64,000 nucleotides of DNA. Source: Paenibacillus rhizovicinus (lineage in GTDB: Bacteria > Bacillota > Bacilli > Paenibacillales > Paenibacillaceae). Numbering within the stretch: position 1 is the stretch's first letter; each line of letters starts with the position of its first letter. Where the stretch lies: assembly GCF_010365285.1 (NCBI RefSeq), contig NZ_CP048286.1, positions 4,869,501 to 4,933,500 of the forward strand. The letters run 5' to 3'. A program made the position numbers and the translations under genes. The notes under the pieces were generated by a model. The model was not told the DNA's origin and did not search any database. It worked only from the letters and a program-made list of their open reading frames with translations. Positions 53,299 through 62,910 of the stretch are shown piece by piece.

Positions 53299-54537
53299 AT
53301 GAGCGAAGAAACGATACAGCTCCTGAAGGAACGCATCCGCGGGCAGCTGGCATTGGACAGCGCCGTCTCGGACGGTGAATTGACGGGTAAGATCGAGCGC
53401 GTCGTGTTCGAGTGGTGCATGGATCATCCGCTGCCGGCAGGCGAGAAGGTCCAATTGGTGCGGCGTCTATTTCATGCCTTCCGCGGTCTCGATCTAATTC
53501 AGCCGCTGATGGACGATCCCTCCGTGACGGAAATCATGATTAACGGTCATGAGGAGCTCTTCGTCGAACGGGGCGGGCAGCTGATGCGAATGCCGTTCGC
53601 GTTCGAGAGCAGGGAGCGCCTGGAAGACTTGATCCAATCGGTTGTGGCCGGCGTGAACCGTGTCGTTAATGAATCTTCTCCGATCGTGGACGCCCGTTTG
53701 AAGGACGGATCCAGGGTACATATCGTGCTGCCGCCGATCGCGCTGAAGGGGCCGACGGTGACGATTCGGAAGTTCCCGGAGAAACCGCTATTAATGAGAG
53801 ATTTGATCGGGCTAGGAGCTCTGCCGGAAGAGGCGGCCGGCTTTCTGGAAAAGCTGGTCAAAGCGAAATACAACCTGTTCATTAGCGGAGGAACGGGCTC
53901 CGGCAAGACAACGTTTCTGAACGCGTTGTCGCAATTCATTCCCGAGGACGAACGGCTGGTGACGATCGAAGATGCCGCGGAGCTGCAAATCGTCTCCATC
54001 CCCAATCTCGTCAAGCTGGAGACGCGTAATGCCAATACGGAAGGAAAGGGAGCGATCTCGATGCGCGAGCTGATTCGGGCTTCGCTTCGGATGCGGCCGA
54101 ACCGCATTATCGTAGGCGAGGTGCGCGGCGGGGAAACGATCGATATGCTGCAAGCAATGAATACGGGCCATGACGGGTCTTTGAGTACCGGCCATTCGAA
54201 CAGCGCCCGCGATATGATCGCGCGTCTGGAAACGATGGCGCTGGCAGGCGCCGATTTGCCCGTCGCCGTCATCCGGCAGCAAATCGGTTCGGCCATCGAC
54301 GTTATCGTACATCTGTCCAGGCTTCGCGACCGTTCGCGCCGCGTCACGGAAATCTGCGAAGTGACCGGCATCGTGAACGGAGAGGTCGTCATGCAGCCGC
54401 TGTACCGTTTCGAGGAGGAAGGGGAGGCGAGCGGACGCTTGCTCGGCGAATTGAAGCGGACCGGGAATGAGCTGCAGCGGACATGGAAATTAAAGATGGC
54501 GGGCATCACCGAGATTTGGGGAGGCGAGGGCGCATGA
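53299..54537 (+). CDS. tadA: TadA/CpaF secretion ATPase
   Basis: This hexameric ATPase powers Flp pilus assembly. The 412-residue protein has the N-terminal helical domain with NGHEELFVERGG, Walker A GGTGSGKTT at 197-205, the Asp box TIEDAAEL, and GHDGSLSTGHSNSARD with the His box. AGGAGGCGAGG precedes ATG 53299. CpaF form rather than VirB11 or PilB is shown by the neighbours. Confidence 0.95.
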   Translation: MSEETIQLLKERIRGQLALDSAVSDGELTGKIERVVFEWCMDHPLPAGEKVQLVRRLFHAFRGLDLIQPLMDDPSVTEIMINGHEELFVERGGQLMRMPFAFESRERLEDLIQSVVAGVNRVVNESSPIVDARLKDGSRVHIVLPPIALKGPTVTIRKFPEKPLLMRDLIGLGALPEEAAGFLEKLVKAKYNLFISGGTGSGKTTFLNALSQFIPEDERLVTIEDAAELQIVSIPNLVKLETRNANTEGKGAISMRELIRASLRMRPNRIIVGEVRGGETIDMLQAMNTGHDGSLSTGHSNSARDMIARLETMALAGADLPVAVIRQQIGSAIDVIVHLSRLRDRSRRVTEICEVTGIVNGEVVMQPLYRFEEEGEASGRLLGELKRTGNELQRTWKLKMAGITEIWGGEGA

Positions 54538-55388
54538 GGATGCCTGTAAGCCCAAAGAAACCGATACGCCCGAAGAGAGATTGGATAGAATGGGCAGCTT
54601 GGCCGGATTCGGAGGCAGCAAGAACGAGGGCCCGCGACGCCGGGGGCTTGGTCCAGTATGCGGATTACCGGCTGACCAAGCGGCAATTCGTAACGGCGGC
54701 GCTGGTCGGGGGCGGAGTCGTATTCTTGGCAGCGTTCTTGTTTTATCGGTCGATCCCCGCGGCGCTCGTATTGTCTGCAGCCGGAATCGTCGTTCCCAGA
54801 GCGTACCGCAAGTTCCTGCTGGAACAACGCAAGGTGCGGCTGGCGCAGCAGTTCAAGGAGGCGCTTTACTCGATTGCTTCCTCGCTGGCAGCCGGCCGAT
54901 CCGTCGAGAACGCCTTTATGACGGCGCATGAGGATTTGAAACTGATGTATCCCAGTCCGGAGACGGAAATCGTGAGGGAATTCGACGTTATCTCCGTTCG
55001 TTTGGGCATCGGGGAGCCGCTTGAGCAGGTGCTGACCGATTTCAGCAGGCGGGCTGGAATCGAGGATATTACGCAATTCACGGATGTGTTCACGACATGC
55101 AAGCGATCTGGCGGGGACATGGTGGACGTTATTCGCCGTACGTCCCAGATGATCGGCGAGAAGCTGGAGGTACAGCAGGAAATTTCCGTCATGGTCGCTC
55201 AGAAGCGGTTCGAATCCCGGATCATGATGGCGGTCCCTTTCGTCTTCTTGGCCTTCTTGAGCTTAACCGCGCCCGAGTATATGGCCCCGCTGTACAGCGG
55301 GGCGGGATATCTGTTGTTGACCGGAGCGCTGTTCGCACTGGGCGGATGTTATGTCCTGATGTCGAAAATCATGAAAATCCGCTTGTAA
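54534..55388 (+). CDS. tadB: TadB-like inner-membrane platform protein
   Basis: The 284-residue protein has two membrane helices near residues 65-95 and two near the C-terminus around a type II secretion F domain (EALYSIASSLAAGRSVENAF, IEDITQFTDVFTTCKRSGGDM). The N-terminus is basic and proline-rich. Its start overlaps the tadA stop (ATGA). With TadC it forms the platform on which the ATPase works. Confidence 0.9.
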   Translation: MRMPVSPKKPIRPKRDWIEWAAWPDSEAARTRARDAGGLVQYADYRLTKRQFVTAALVGGGVVFLAAFLFYRSIPAALVLSAAGIVVPRAYRKFLLEQRKVRLAQQFKEALYSIASSLAAGRSVENAFMTAHEDLKLMYPSPETEIVREFDVISVRLGIGEPLEQVLTDFSRRAGIEDITQFTDVFTTCKRSGGDMVDVIRRTSQMIGEKLEVQQEISVMVAQKRFESRIMMAVPFVFLAFLSLTAPEYMAPLYSGAGYLLLTGALFALGGCYVLMSKIMKIRL

Positions 55389-55401
55389 GGAGTCGGCGTT
55401 G

Positions 55402-56256
55402 ATGGTGGCTGGTTGGGCGGTTGGAATACTGCTGACGGTAGTCTGGTGTTTCGCGATTATCGTGAGCCAACGGAGTGGCAGAGGCAAGAGAGATGCGAAA
55501 GAACGCTGGCTGTCGGCGCCGTTCCGGTATTTGCTGGAGCGGAGCGGGCTGCCGGATCGTTTCCAGACGCAGACGGCCGGCTTGCATGGCAAGCTGCTCC
55601 TGCTGCACGGAAGGGCTTGGACCGCTGAAGCGAGCCGCGGATTTATCGCCGAAGCAATCGGTTTCGGCTATATGGCCGCATGGGCAGGCGCCTGGTTGAG
55701 CGTCTTGAGCAGCGAGCCTGCATTGCTCGGTTTGGGGCTGTTGCTCGGAGTCGTCATTCCGGCGGCAAAATGGAGGGAAGTCGAAGGCACGGTAAAGCGC
55801 CGAAAACAAGATATCGTGCTGCTGCTGCCGGAGCTGCTCAATAAGTTGATGCTGCTGCTCGGCGCGGGGGAAACGCTGCAGCGCGCCTTGGTTCGCTGCG
55901 CGGAGCGGAATGACGAGCAGACGCTGCATCCGCTGCTGCTGGAGCTGCGCCGCGTGAACGAATCCGTCCGCAACGGCGAGTCGTTCGCCGCGGCGATGGA
56001 AATGTTCAGCCGGCGCTGCGGCGTACAGGAAGTGTCGGTGTTCACGACGACGATGCTGCTCAATTATAGACGCGGCGGAGACAGGCTGGTGCTCTCGTTG
56101 AAGGAGCTGTCTTATGCGATGTGGGAGAAGCGCAAGGCGATCGTCCGCGCTCGCGGCGAGGAAGCGTCTTCGAAGCTGGTATTCCCGCTTGTCGGCATCT
56201 TCTTCGTACTGATGGTGCTTGTCGCGTCGCCAGCGATATTAATGATGCGAGGTTAA
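55402..56256 (+). CDS. tadC: TadC-like inner-membrane platform protein
   Basis: The 284-residue paralogue of TadB has the same F-domain pattern (PELLNKLMLLLGAGETLQRALVR, GVQEVSVFTTTMLLNYRRGGD) and C-terminal membrane helix pair. AAGGAG lies nine bases before ATG 55402. A TTG at 55399 is also possible. Identification rests on domain plus position. Confidence 0.9.
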   Translation: MVAGWAVGILLTVVWCFAIIVSQRSGRGKRDAKERWLSAPFRYLLERSGLPDRFQTQTAGLHGKLLLLHGRAWTAEASRGFIAEAIGFGYMAAWAGAWLSVLSSEPALLGLGLLLGVVIPAAKWREVEGTVKRRKQDIVLLLPELLNKLMLLLGAGETLQRALVRCAERNDEQTLHPLLLELRRVNESVRNGESFAAAMEMFSRRCGVQEVSVFTTTMLLNYRRGGDRLVLSLKELSYAMWEKRKAIVRARGEEASSKLVFPLVGIFFVLMVLVASPAILMMRG

Positions 56257-56294
56257 TAGGATCGACAAAACATTCCACTAGGGAGAGGATTCAT

Positions 56295-56486
56295 ATGCGC
56301 AAATTGAAGCAGGCGGTACGTTCGTTTTGGAAGAACGAGGAAGGCTTGGGTACGTTGGAGGTTGTGCTTATAATCGCGGTCGTTATTATTTTGGCGCTGT
56401 TGTTCAAGGACTGGATCATCGGCCTGCTCAAAGATCTGATGGGCAGCGCGGACGAGAAGGCGAACACGATTTTCGATGAGAGCTAA
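56295..56486 (+). CDS. flp: Flp-type pilin
   Basis: The 63-residue prepilin has a basic leader and the cleavage region NEEG-LGTLE, giving glutamate at +5 of the mature protein. A ~20-residue hydrophobic helix (VVLIIAVVIILALLF) follows, then KDWIIGLLKDLMG and a short acidic tail. Cleavage would be done by the A24 peptidase encoded at the operon end. This is the only clear Flp gene here. Confidence 0.88.
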   Translation: MRKLKQAVRSFWKNEEGLGTLEVVLIIAVVIILALLFKDWIIGLLKDLMGSADEKANTIFDES

Positions 56487-57258
56487 TCGCTGGCTCGCCG
56501 AATTGGCGAAACGGGAAGACGGCAATTTTACGTTGGAAGCGAGTATGGTCTTCCCCGTGCTGTTCCTCATCTTGATTGCACTGCTTATGTTCAGCATGTA
56601 CGCGTATCAGAACGTCGTCTTGTATCACACTGCTTCGCTGACATCGGAGCGGACGGCCTTTCGCTGGGACAACAGTTCGCGGGACCCGCTGAGCGGAATC
56701 GCCCCGACGGGCGAGTACGATGGATTGTATTGGCGGCTGGCGGATAACGGCGCGCTGAAAACCTTATTCGGCTTCGGATCAGAACAAGGAGGCGGCGAGG
56801 GAATTGAGATTGCAGTCGGGGCAAGTATGAGTGTAGACCGGGGTAGCGCAGCAGGTAATTCAGGCGATGGGGCGGGTGATGCGGGCGAAGGAGACAGCGG
56901 TGGAGATGGTGGTAGAGACATTGGCGGGGACGGGACGTCCTTGCCTGTGCGCAAAATGAAGGCGGAAGCCGCGCGAGTCGGCGGCCCGTTCGAAGGAACG
57001 ATGCATTATTCCGGGACGCTGGAGAAGCGAATCGGTCTCAAGCTGCGCCAGCCGATCTCTATTCATCCGCTCGAAATGCTGCTCGGTCATTCGAGTCCAG
57101 TAACGGCAGGCTCCGCATCCATCGTCGATCCGGTCGAATTGATTCGCAACGTTGAGCTGGTGCGCTATTATACCGGGAAGTTCAAAGGCGGTATGGATAA
57201 CGATAAACGCAACCAGGCCCAGAAGATATTAGGCGGACGGAAGGCGCTAAGCCCATGA
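56476..57258 (+). CDS. tadE: TadE-like pseudopilin with glycine/aspartate-rich insert
   Basis: The 260-residue protein has the TadE N-terminus REDGNFTLEASMVFPVLFLILIALLMF, a pilin-like helix after a glycine. A glycine-rich acidic stretch (about residues 125-155) breaks the extracellular part. It overlaps flp by 11 bases. TadE-like proteins are minor pilins of the system. Confidence 0.85.
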   Translation: MRANRWLAELAKREDGNFTLEASMVFPVLFLILIALLMFSMYAYQNVVLYHTASLTSERTAFRWDNSSRDPLSGIAPTGEYDGLYWRLADNGALKTLFGFGSEQGGGEGIEIAVGASMSVDRGSAAGNSGDGAGDAGEGDSGGDGGRDIGGDGTSLPVRKMKAEAARVGGPFEGTMHYSGTLEKRIGLKLRQPISIHPLEMLLGHSSPVTAGSASIVDPVELIRNVELVRYYTGKFKGGMDNDKRNQAQKILGGRKALSP

Positions 57259-59489
57259 TCGGCGGGCGGCGAAACGGCCGGATTGCAGCATGGCGGCGCA
57301 TTCGCCGCCGGCCGGGCTTCTCGATTTGGCGCCGGGAGGACGGGGCGGTTTCGATCTATCTGATCGTTTCGACGGCAGCCATGCTGTTGTTCACGTCGCT
57401 GTTGATCGATTATGCGAGAATCGCCGCGTTCAACAGGCAGACCGAGCTGGCCGCGCAGTCCGGCATTCGTTCCGCTTTGTCCGCTTACGACGAAGCGTTA
57501 TATGAACGGTACGGTTTGTTCGGCGCGGGAGGAACGGACCGAAACGAGCTGTTCGCGCAGGCAGCGGACAATAATTGGCCGGACCAAGAAGAGAATGGCT
57601 TTCAGCTGCTGCGAATCAAGCGCGAGGCCTCACATGTGGACACGCAGGAAGTGCTTGGCAATCAAAAGGTGTTTACGCGTCAGGTGCTGGAGGAGATGAA
57701 GTATAAGGCGCCGATCGATTTCACGATGGAGATCGCCTCGCGTTTCGTACCGATGGGCTCGGCAATGAAGGAAGCGACCGCGACGATCAGCGTGCTGGAG
57801 GATGTCAGGAAGCTGTATGAGGAACGCGAGCAGCATCTCAAGCGAGTTATGGAGCTTCAGCAAGAGAGCGCTTCGAACGTATCCCGCCTGGAGGACGAGC
57901 TGGGGAGTGCTTCAGGGATCGTCAGCGGTTACGGCAGTTATGAAAGCTGGCGTCAAGCTGACGCTTCCTTGGACGAAGAAGAGGAGCCGGTGCATACGAG
58001 CGAAATCGCCGCTTATGTCAGCCAGTCGCAGAGTGAGGCCGCGTCCGTCAAGCGTGCCGCCGACGCCGGGTTGGAAAGCCGCCGCGGCGATACGCAGGAA
58101 GCGTTAGCCGAACTTCAAACGGCGGAGCAGATCAACGCAGCCATTGCATCCGCAGTTGAACGTATGCGGGAGTCGCAGGCATCCAGCGGTTTCGATCATT
58201 TGGCGGATGCGGATATTGCGGGAAGCGAGAGCTCGTCCATGACGACGGAAGAGCTATTTCAATATGGGGAAACAAGAGAGTCCGCCGAAGAGCTTGTGTT
58301 GGAATCGGGATGGTTTACCGCGTATCGGACTGAACTAAACGAACAACTGACTCTTTATGGGCAGATTGCGTCAGTATCGTCATCTTTCCAGTCCGCGGTT
58401 CTCTCGGCGGTATCCTCGACTGGGGGAGGCGGAGCGCTAAATGCAGCTTGGTCGAACGTGAATAATGCCGTAAACACGTATTCGGCACGGTATTTGAACC
58501 CGGGAACGGTCATTCAAGCCAGGCAGGACGATTTTCAGCGCCGGCATGCCCATGACGGAGAGCGCAAATCCAAGGAGGCTGCGGCCAAATCCAAATGGAG
58601 CGAAGTCAAGGCGCTGCTTGGCGGCATGACATCTGCCCCAGGCCAGGAAGAATTGAAACGGGATTTCGACGAAGTGAAGAAGCTGGCGGACGATAATTTG
58701 CAGTTTAATGAGGCTGCGACTGAGACGAAAGCAAGTGAAGATGAATCGCAAAGCACCGACAATCCAGGCGATGAAGCGGAGTCGGCGATGACCTCCATGG
58801 GATCGATGTTCGGCGGAATGGCCGATCTGCTGGCGGGCATCCGCGATCCTCTCTACGTCAACGAATATGTCAGTCATCGCTTTCGCAGCTTTGATCCCAA
58901 GAAGCTGCAGGGGATTTTTACGGGCGGTGACCAGGCATCGTTCTCGGAGGCGCTGGCGCTCCAGAATCAAGAAATCGAATATATCCTCTATGGGTTTCAA
59001 GAACCTGCTGCGAATATCGCTGCCGCTGCCGGGGAGGTATTCGCGGCACGGCTGGCGATCCGGACGATGGAAGGATTCATCGAATGCCGGGCGCTTGGAC
59101 ATCCGCTGCTCGTGTTGGCGGCGGCTGTCTTGTATGGGTTAGAGAAGGCGGTCGCGGATATGGTTACTCTGACGAATACGGGAAAAGTGCAGCTGTCGAA
59201 GTACGTTCCCGTCGATCTGACCTATGCGGATTATCTGCGCGTATTCCTTATTCTGCACGGCAGCGGAGCCCAAGCGAGAACGGCTCGCATCATCGCCGTC
59301 ATCGAGCATAATACGGGTGCCGATTTAGCCCAGGCAGCGACGGGCTTATCCGGTGAAATGACGTCATCGGTTAATCTATGGTTCGTGCCCGGGTTAATGA
59401 AGATCTTTACGGCAGCAGACATATTGAGTGGAAAGGTAAATGACGGCCGTTATGAGAGAACGCAGTCGATCGGAACTTCATACGGATAG
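57255..59489 (+). CDS. Large TadG-like surface protein of the pilus system
   Basis: This 744-residue protein has a basic start, then REDGAVSIYLIVSTAAMLLFTSLLIDYARI, a pilin-like glycine/helix arrangement, and a long extracellular region. Coiled-coil stretches (about residues 180-300 and 440-500) are followed by a hydrophobic patch near residue 620. TadG proteins are large pilus-associated proteins. Much of it is not alignable by eye, so the function is by position and N-terminus. It overlaps tadE by four bases. Confidence 0.75.
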   Translation: MIGGRRNGRIAAWRRIRRRPGFSIWRREDGAVSIYLIVSTAAMLLFTSLLIDYARIAAFNRQTELAAQSGIRSALSAYDEALYERYGLFGAGGTDRNELFAQAADNNWPDQEENGFQLLRIKREASHVDTQEVLGNQKVFTRQVLEEMKYKAPIDFTMEIASRFVPMGSAMKEATATISVLEDVRKLYEEREQHLKRVMELQQESASNVSRLEDELGSASGIVSGYGSYESWRQADASLDEEEEPVHTSEIAAYVSQSQSEAASVKRAADAGLESRRGDTQEALAELQTAEQINAAIASAVERMRESQASSGFDHLADADIAGSESSSMTTEELFQYGETRESAEELVLESGWFTAYRTELNEQLTLYGQIASVSSSFQSAVLSAVSSTGGGGALNAAWSNVNNAVNTYSARYLNPGTVIQARQDDFQRRHAHDGERKSKEAAAKSKWSEVKALLGGMTSAPGQEELKRDFDEVKKLADDNLQFNEAATETKASEDESQSTDNPGDEAESAMTSMGSMFGGMADLLAGIRDPLYVNEYVSHRFRSFDPKKLQGIFTGGDQASFSEALALQNQEIEYILYGFQEPAANIAAAAGEVFAARLAIRTMEGFIECRALGHPLLVLAAAVLYGLEKAVADMVTLTNTGKVQLSKYVPVDLTYADYLRVFLILHGSGAQARTARIIAVIEHNTGADLAQAATGLSGEMTSSVNLWFVPGLMKIFTAADILSGKVNDGRYERTQSIGTSYG

Positions 59490-60630
59490 AAGGCGCGGCG
59501 AAGCGGGCAGTATTGCGCTCGAAGCGAGTTTGGTGCTGCCCATAGCGCTGATGGCGGTTATGTTCTTCATCTGTCTGATTCAAATGAGCGAGGCGCAGAT
59601 GGCGCTTCATAGCGCAGTCTCGCAAACGGTCCGGCAAGCCGCAGCGAATATCCATCCGATTGATCTCGCCGTGCAGGGAGCGCAGAACGACAGTGCCGAT
59701 CAGGCTGGCGAGAATGATGGAGATTCATCATCCGCGGACACGTCCGGGGACGCTTCGCAATCGGGTGGAGACTCGTCATCCTCCAGCGACGACAGGGCTG
59801 CCTCCGGCAGCAATATGCCTGCCGCAAGCGGTAATACGTCAACCGCCTCCGGCAGCAACATGCCTGCCGCAAGCGGTAATACGTCAACCGCTTCTGGCAG
59901 CAATTCGTCGGCCGCCGGCGAACCGCTGCCTGCAGTCCGATTCTTGGCAGACAAGCTGGAGAGCTGGCTGCCCTCGCCGTCCGGTCCGTTGTTGGCTGCG
60001 GCTTTGAGGGGCGATTGGGACACCATCGTGGATACTGCGGCTGCAACGGTTGGCCGTTCCGTTATCGAACCGATGCTTCGCCACGAAGCGGATACGTCCG
60101 TCCTTGATCCGGAACGTCTGCATCTTTCCAAGATCTCGCTGCCTGATCTGAAGAACAAAGATGATTTGTGCATTGCCATTGAGGCGGAATATGCATTCAA
60201 GCTTGGTTTTCCGTTCACGCGCAAGACTATCGTTCTCACTGAACGCGCGCAGGAACGGGTATGGACACCGGATACGCTGCCGTCGCCCAGGCTCGGGAGT
60301 GATGCCGATTCCGAGCATGCTCCGATCCAAATCGTGTTGATCGAGCCATCCCCCGCAAGGCCTGGTCACCAAGCAAGGGTAGTCGTCAAGTCAAGTCCGG
60401 GGCGCAGCTTATCCATTCAAGTGCTCTATAAGAGCGGCCGAAGCGTTGCCAGACATTTGGGCGATATCGTAACGGACGGCGACGGCGTTGCGGAGTGGTC
60501 ATGGCTGGTGTCCGGCAATACGACACCCGGCACGTGGGAGATCGTCGTGACTGCAAGCGACGGAACGACGGCTGCCAGACATTTTGTCGTACAGAAGAAA
60601 CCGGAAGGGGAGGAAGGAACGAATGGATAA
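59440..60630 (+). CDS. Second TadE-like pseudopilin with low-complexity insert
   Basis: The 396-residue protein has GEAGSIALEASLVLPIALMAVMFF, the TadE/TadF-type helix, near residue 20. A serine/aspartate/asparagine-rich region from about 85 to 165 contains two exact repeats of ASGSNMPAASGNTST. The C-terminal ~100 residues (from PSPARPGHQARVVVKSSPG) look like an Ig-like beta domain. It overlaps the previous gene by 50 bases in another frame. Confidence 0.78.
   Translation: MTAVMRERSRSELHTDRRRGEAGSIALEASLVLPIALMAVMFFICLIQMSEAQMALHSAVSQTVRQAAANIHPIDLAVQGAQNDSADQAGENDGDSSSADTSGDASQSGGDSSSSSDDRAASGSNMPAASGNTSTASGSNMPAASGNTSTASGSNSSAAGEPLPAVRFLADKLESWLPSPSGPLLAAALRGDWDTIVDTAAATVGRSVIEPMLRHEADTSVLDPERLHLSKISLPDLKNKDDLCIAIEAEYAFKLGFPFTRKTIVLTERAQERVWTPDTLPSPRLGSDADSEHAPIQIVLIEPSPARPGHQARVVVKSSPGRSLSIQVLYKSGRSVARHLGDIVTDGDGVAEWSWLVSGNTTPGTWEIVVTASDGTTAARHFVVQKKPEGEEGTNG
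59800..59904. repeat. 45-bp tandem repeat inside the second TadE-like gene
   Basis: Units start at 59800 and 59845, nearly identical over 45 bases (15 codons). A third partial unit begins at 59890. The period is a multiple of three, so copy-number change keeps the frame. Confidence 0.85.
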
Positions 60631-61141
60631 TACGGTGACCTGTATCTTGGCAGCGTTGTTCGTGGGCGCGGCATTTATTAGCGACATTCGGACGATGACC
60701 ATCCCGAACGGGTTAAATATTGCCTTCTTCTCGCTCGGCGTCGCTTATCACTTGACCATTGGCGGCGCGGACGGAGGATTGCAAGCGATAGCCGGGGCGG
60801 CGGCAGGACTCGCTCCGTTAGTGATGCTCTATCTATTAAAAGGGATAGGGGCAGGCGACGTGAAATTTTTCGCTGCTTTAGGGGCGGTGGTCGGCGTCGA
60901 AGCCGTGCTGCAAGTATTTATGTACGCCGTCCTGTACGGCGGGTTAATGGGGCTTGTCATCCTGTTCGTGAATCGCTCATTCGGCAAGCGGCTCCTGCTC
61001 GGGGCGGTGTGCGTATTGACTTCCAATTCCCGGCTGCAGGCTTGGGAAGCGAACTTCACGGATTCGGGGAGCATGCGGTTTCCATTTATGATCGCGGTCC
61101 TCCCTGGGGCTGTGACAGCTTGGTGCATGATGACGTTGTAA
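60623..61141 (+). CDS. tadV: A24-type prepilin peptidase (TadV/CpaA)
   Basis: This 172-residue membrane aspartyl protease matures Flp and the pseudopilins. The two catalytic aspartates are in SDIRTMTIPN near residue 20 and GAGDVKFFAA near residue 77. About five membrane segments are visible. It lacks the N-terminal methylase domain, as usual for TadV. It overlaps the end of the previous gene by eight bases, with GGGGAGGAAGG upstream. Confidence 0.92.
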   Translation: MDNTVTCILAALFVGAAFISDIRTMTIPNGLNIAFFSLGVAYHLTIGGADGGLQAIAGAAAGLAPLVMLYLLKGIGAGDVKFFAALGAVVGVEAVLQVFMYAVLYGGLMGLVILFVNRSFGKRLLLGAVCVLTSNSRLQAWEANFTDSGSMRFPFMIAVLPGAVTAWCMMTL

Positions 61142-61162
61142 TGAACTTAGGAGGAATCGAAG

Positions 61163-62875
61163 ATGATGATGGACGAGCTTCGGGTCGACTTCGCCATGAA
61201 ACGCGGCCACGAAATGATTGTGGACTTGAAGTCCGGCGTGACCAGGGAACAACTGGACAGTATCGAAATTCAAATGCTGCAGGGGCAGCGGATTCCGAAG
61301 CTCTTGCCGATGGAATGGATCGATATTGACGGCTGCATCACGTTCCGCTATCCGCTGAACGGCAAACGGATGTTAATGCATCGGCTTCAGACGCAGCGAA
61401 TGACGATGTTCGATTTCTATACGCTGCTGCTGACCGTCGTCGAAGCATTGGACGACTGCCGGCATTATATGCTTCGCGCAGATTGCTTCCTTCTGCACGA
61501 ACAGTATATTTTCATCGGCGATCATTGGGATGATGCGGTGCTTGCTTACGTGCCGCTTCGCGAGCAGCGAGCGGTTTCTTCCGCAGGAGAAGCGGTGCTG
61601 GCTATGGCAATCCGCTGGGTAGGCGATATCGACGAGCCGGATGGGATCGGCTTGCAGCAGGTATTCCAGCATTTGCGGGGGGAGCATGTGTCGTGGGATC
61701 AGCTCCGGCAGACGCTGCTCGCATTGCTTGGAGCCAGCCTGAAGATAGTCGCGGTTGGGGAGGTACAAAGCGGCGAAGCTGCCAGGGGGGAGAAAGCAGC
61801 AGCTACGAAGGAGCAAGCTGCCTCTGCTAGTCCTCCATCTCTACGATTAGAAGGAGTTTCTATTCCCTTCGAGCAAACGCAGGCCGACCGGTCCGTGATC
61901 CATCACGAACGAGTGCCGGTGGAACAAGGTTGGGACAGCTTGAAAATAGCGGGCCGTTCTGACCAGGCAAGAGAGGTTGACCTTCCGTTAACCGAGATTC
62001 AAGAACAAACCAAAGGTTCGTCCAGGACAGGATGGATGATCGGTGCGGGAGCCGTGCTCGTCACTGCGATCATTTGGCGGTTCCTCTATTTAGCGGCGCC
62101 TACGCAGACGAATATGCTCCTTTCCAGCGGATTGACATTGATGATTGGAGCCATCGGTCTGATCGCGTTGCGTCGCGTCAAGGAAAGAGACATGGCCGGA
62201 GAACGTTCGGAGGAAGCACACACAGGATGGAGCGGCGGCGGAAAGGAATGGGCAGCTGACGATGATTTTGTGCCGAATTCGGTCGTTCTGGGTGCGGGAG
62301 GCTCGGAACGATTGGCCGGCAGGACCAGCGAATCGGCTGCAGCCTGGGATAATCGCCGGCTGGATGCGCGGCAGAATCCAGGGAATGAGGCACGGCAGGA
62401 AGCCTATCAAAGCCAGCGGCAGGCACCTCAACAAGAACGAGGAGTAGTTGATTCGCCGAATTCGGGGGGAGTCTCCTTCAAGCCGCAAAGTATTATGCCG
62501 CTCAAGGCAAATGACGCGACGGTCTTGCTCGGTCAAGAAGCCAAGGAGACGCCGGACGAGAAAAGCCATCTGCCTTGGCTGGAGAGGCAGACGGAGGGGC
62601 AAGCCGAGAAAATCCGGCTGGAACAGCGGCAGTTTATAATCGGCCGTTCTAATGAAGGAACGCATTACATGGATCAGGCATCCGGCATTTCAAGAGCCCA
62701 TATGGAGCTCGTAGCCAGCGATGGCCGCTGGTCCGCCAAAGATATGGGGTCACGGAACGGAAGCAAGTTGAATGGCAACGCGATGGTGCCATACAAAACC
62801 TATGACCTCGCGGATACCGACGAGCTTCAACTGGCCGGCGATCAGGGGCCAGTTTATATTTTTCGAGCAGGTTGA
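61163..62875 (+). CDS. FHA-domain membrane protein of the Tad locus (DUF6382-like N-terminus)
   Basis: The 570-residue protein has an N-terminal ~190-residue cytoplasmic domain (DFAMKRGHEMIVDL) of the kind fused to FHA domains in Firmicute Tad loci. Two membrane helices near residues 290-345 follow, then a long disordered linker and a C-terminal FHA domain (QFIIGRSNEGTHYMDQ, ISRAHMEL, DMGSRNGSKLNGN), which binds phosphothreonine. This suggests control of pilus assembly by Ser/Thr phosphorylation; no kinase gene is adjacent. AGGAGG precedes ATG 61163. Confidence 0.85.
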   Translation: MMMDELRVDFAMKRGHEMIVDLKSGVTREQLDSIEIQMLQGQRIPKLLPMEWIDIDGCITFRYPLNGKRMLMHRLQTQRMTMFDFYTLLLTVVEALDDCRHYMLRADCFLLHEQYIFIGDHWDDAVLAYVPLREQRAVSSAGEAVLAMAIRWVGDIDEPDGIGLQQVFQHLRGEHVSWDQLRQTLLALLGASLKIVAVGEVQSGEAARGEKAAATKEQAASASPPSLRLEGVSIPFEQTQADRSVIHHERVPVEQGWDSLKIAGRSDQAREVDLPLTEIQEQTKGSSRTGWMIGAGAVLVTAIIWRFLYLAAPTQTNMLLSSGLTLMIGAIGLIALRRVKERDMAGERSEEAHTGWSGGGKEWAADDDFVPNSVVLGAGGSERLAGRTSESAAAWDNRRLDARQNPGNEARQEAYQSQRQAPQQERGVVDSPNSGGVSFKPQSIMPLKANDATVLLGQEAKETPDEKSHLPWLERQTEGQAEKIRLEQRQFIIGRSNEGTHYMDQASGISRAHMELVASDGRWSAKDMGSRNGSKLNGNAMVPYKTYDLADTDELQLAGDQGPVYIFRAG

Positions 62876-62910
62876 ATGATAGATAAGGGATCAATTGATA
62901 CTTGCCAAAA

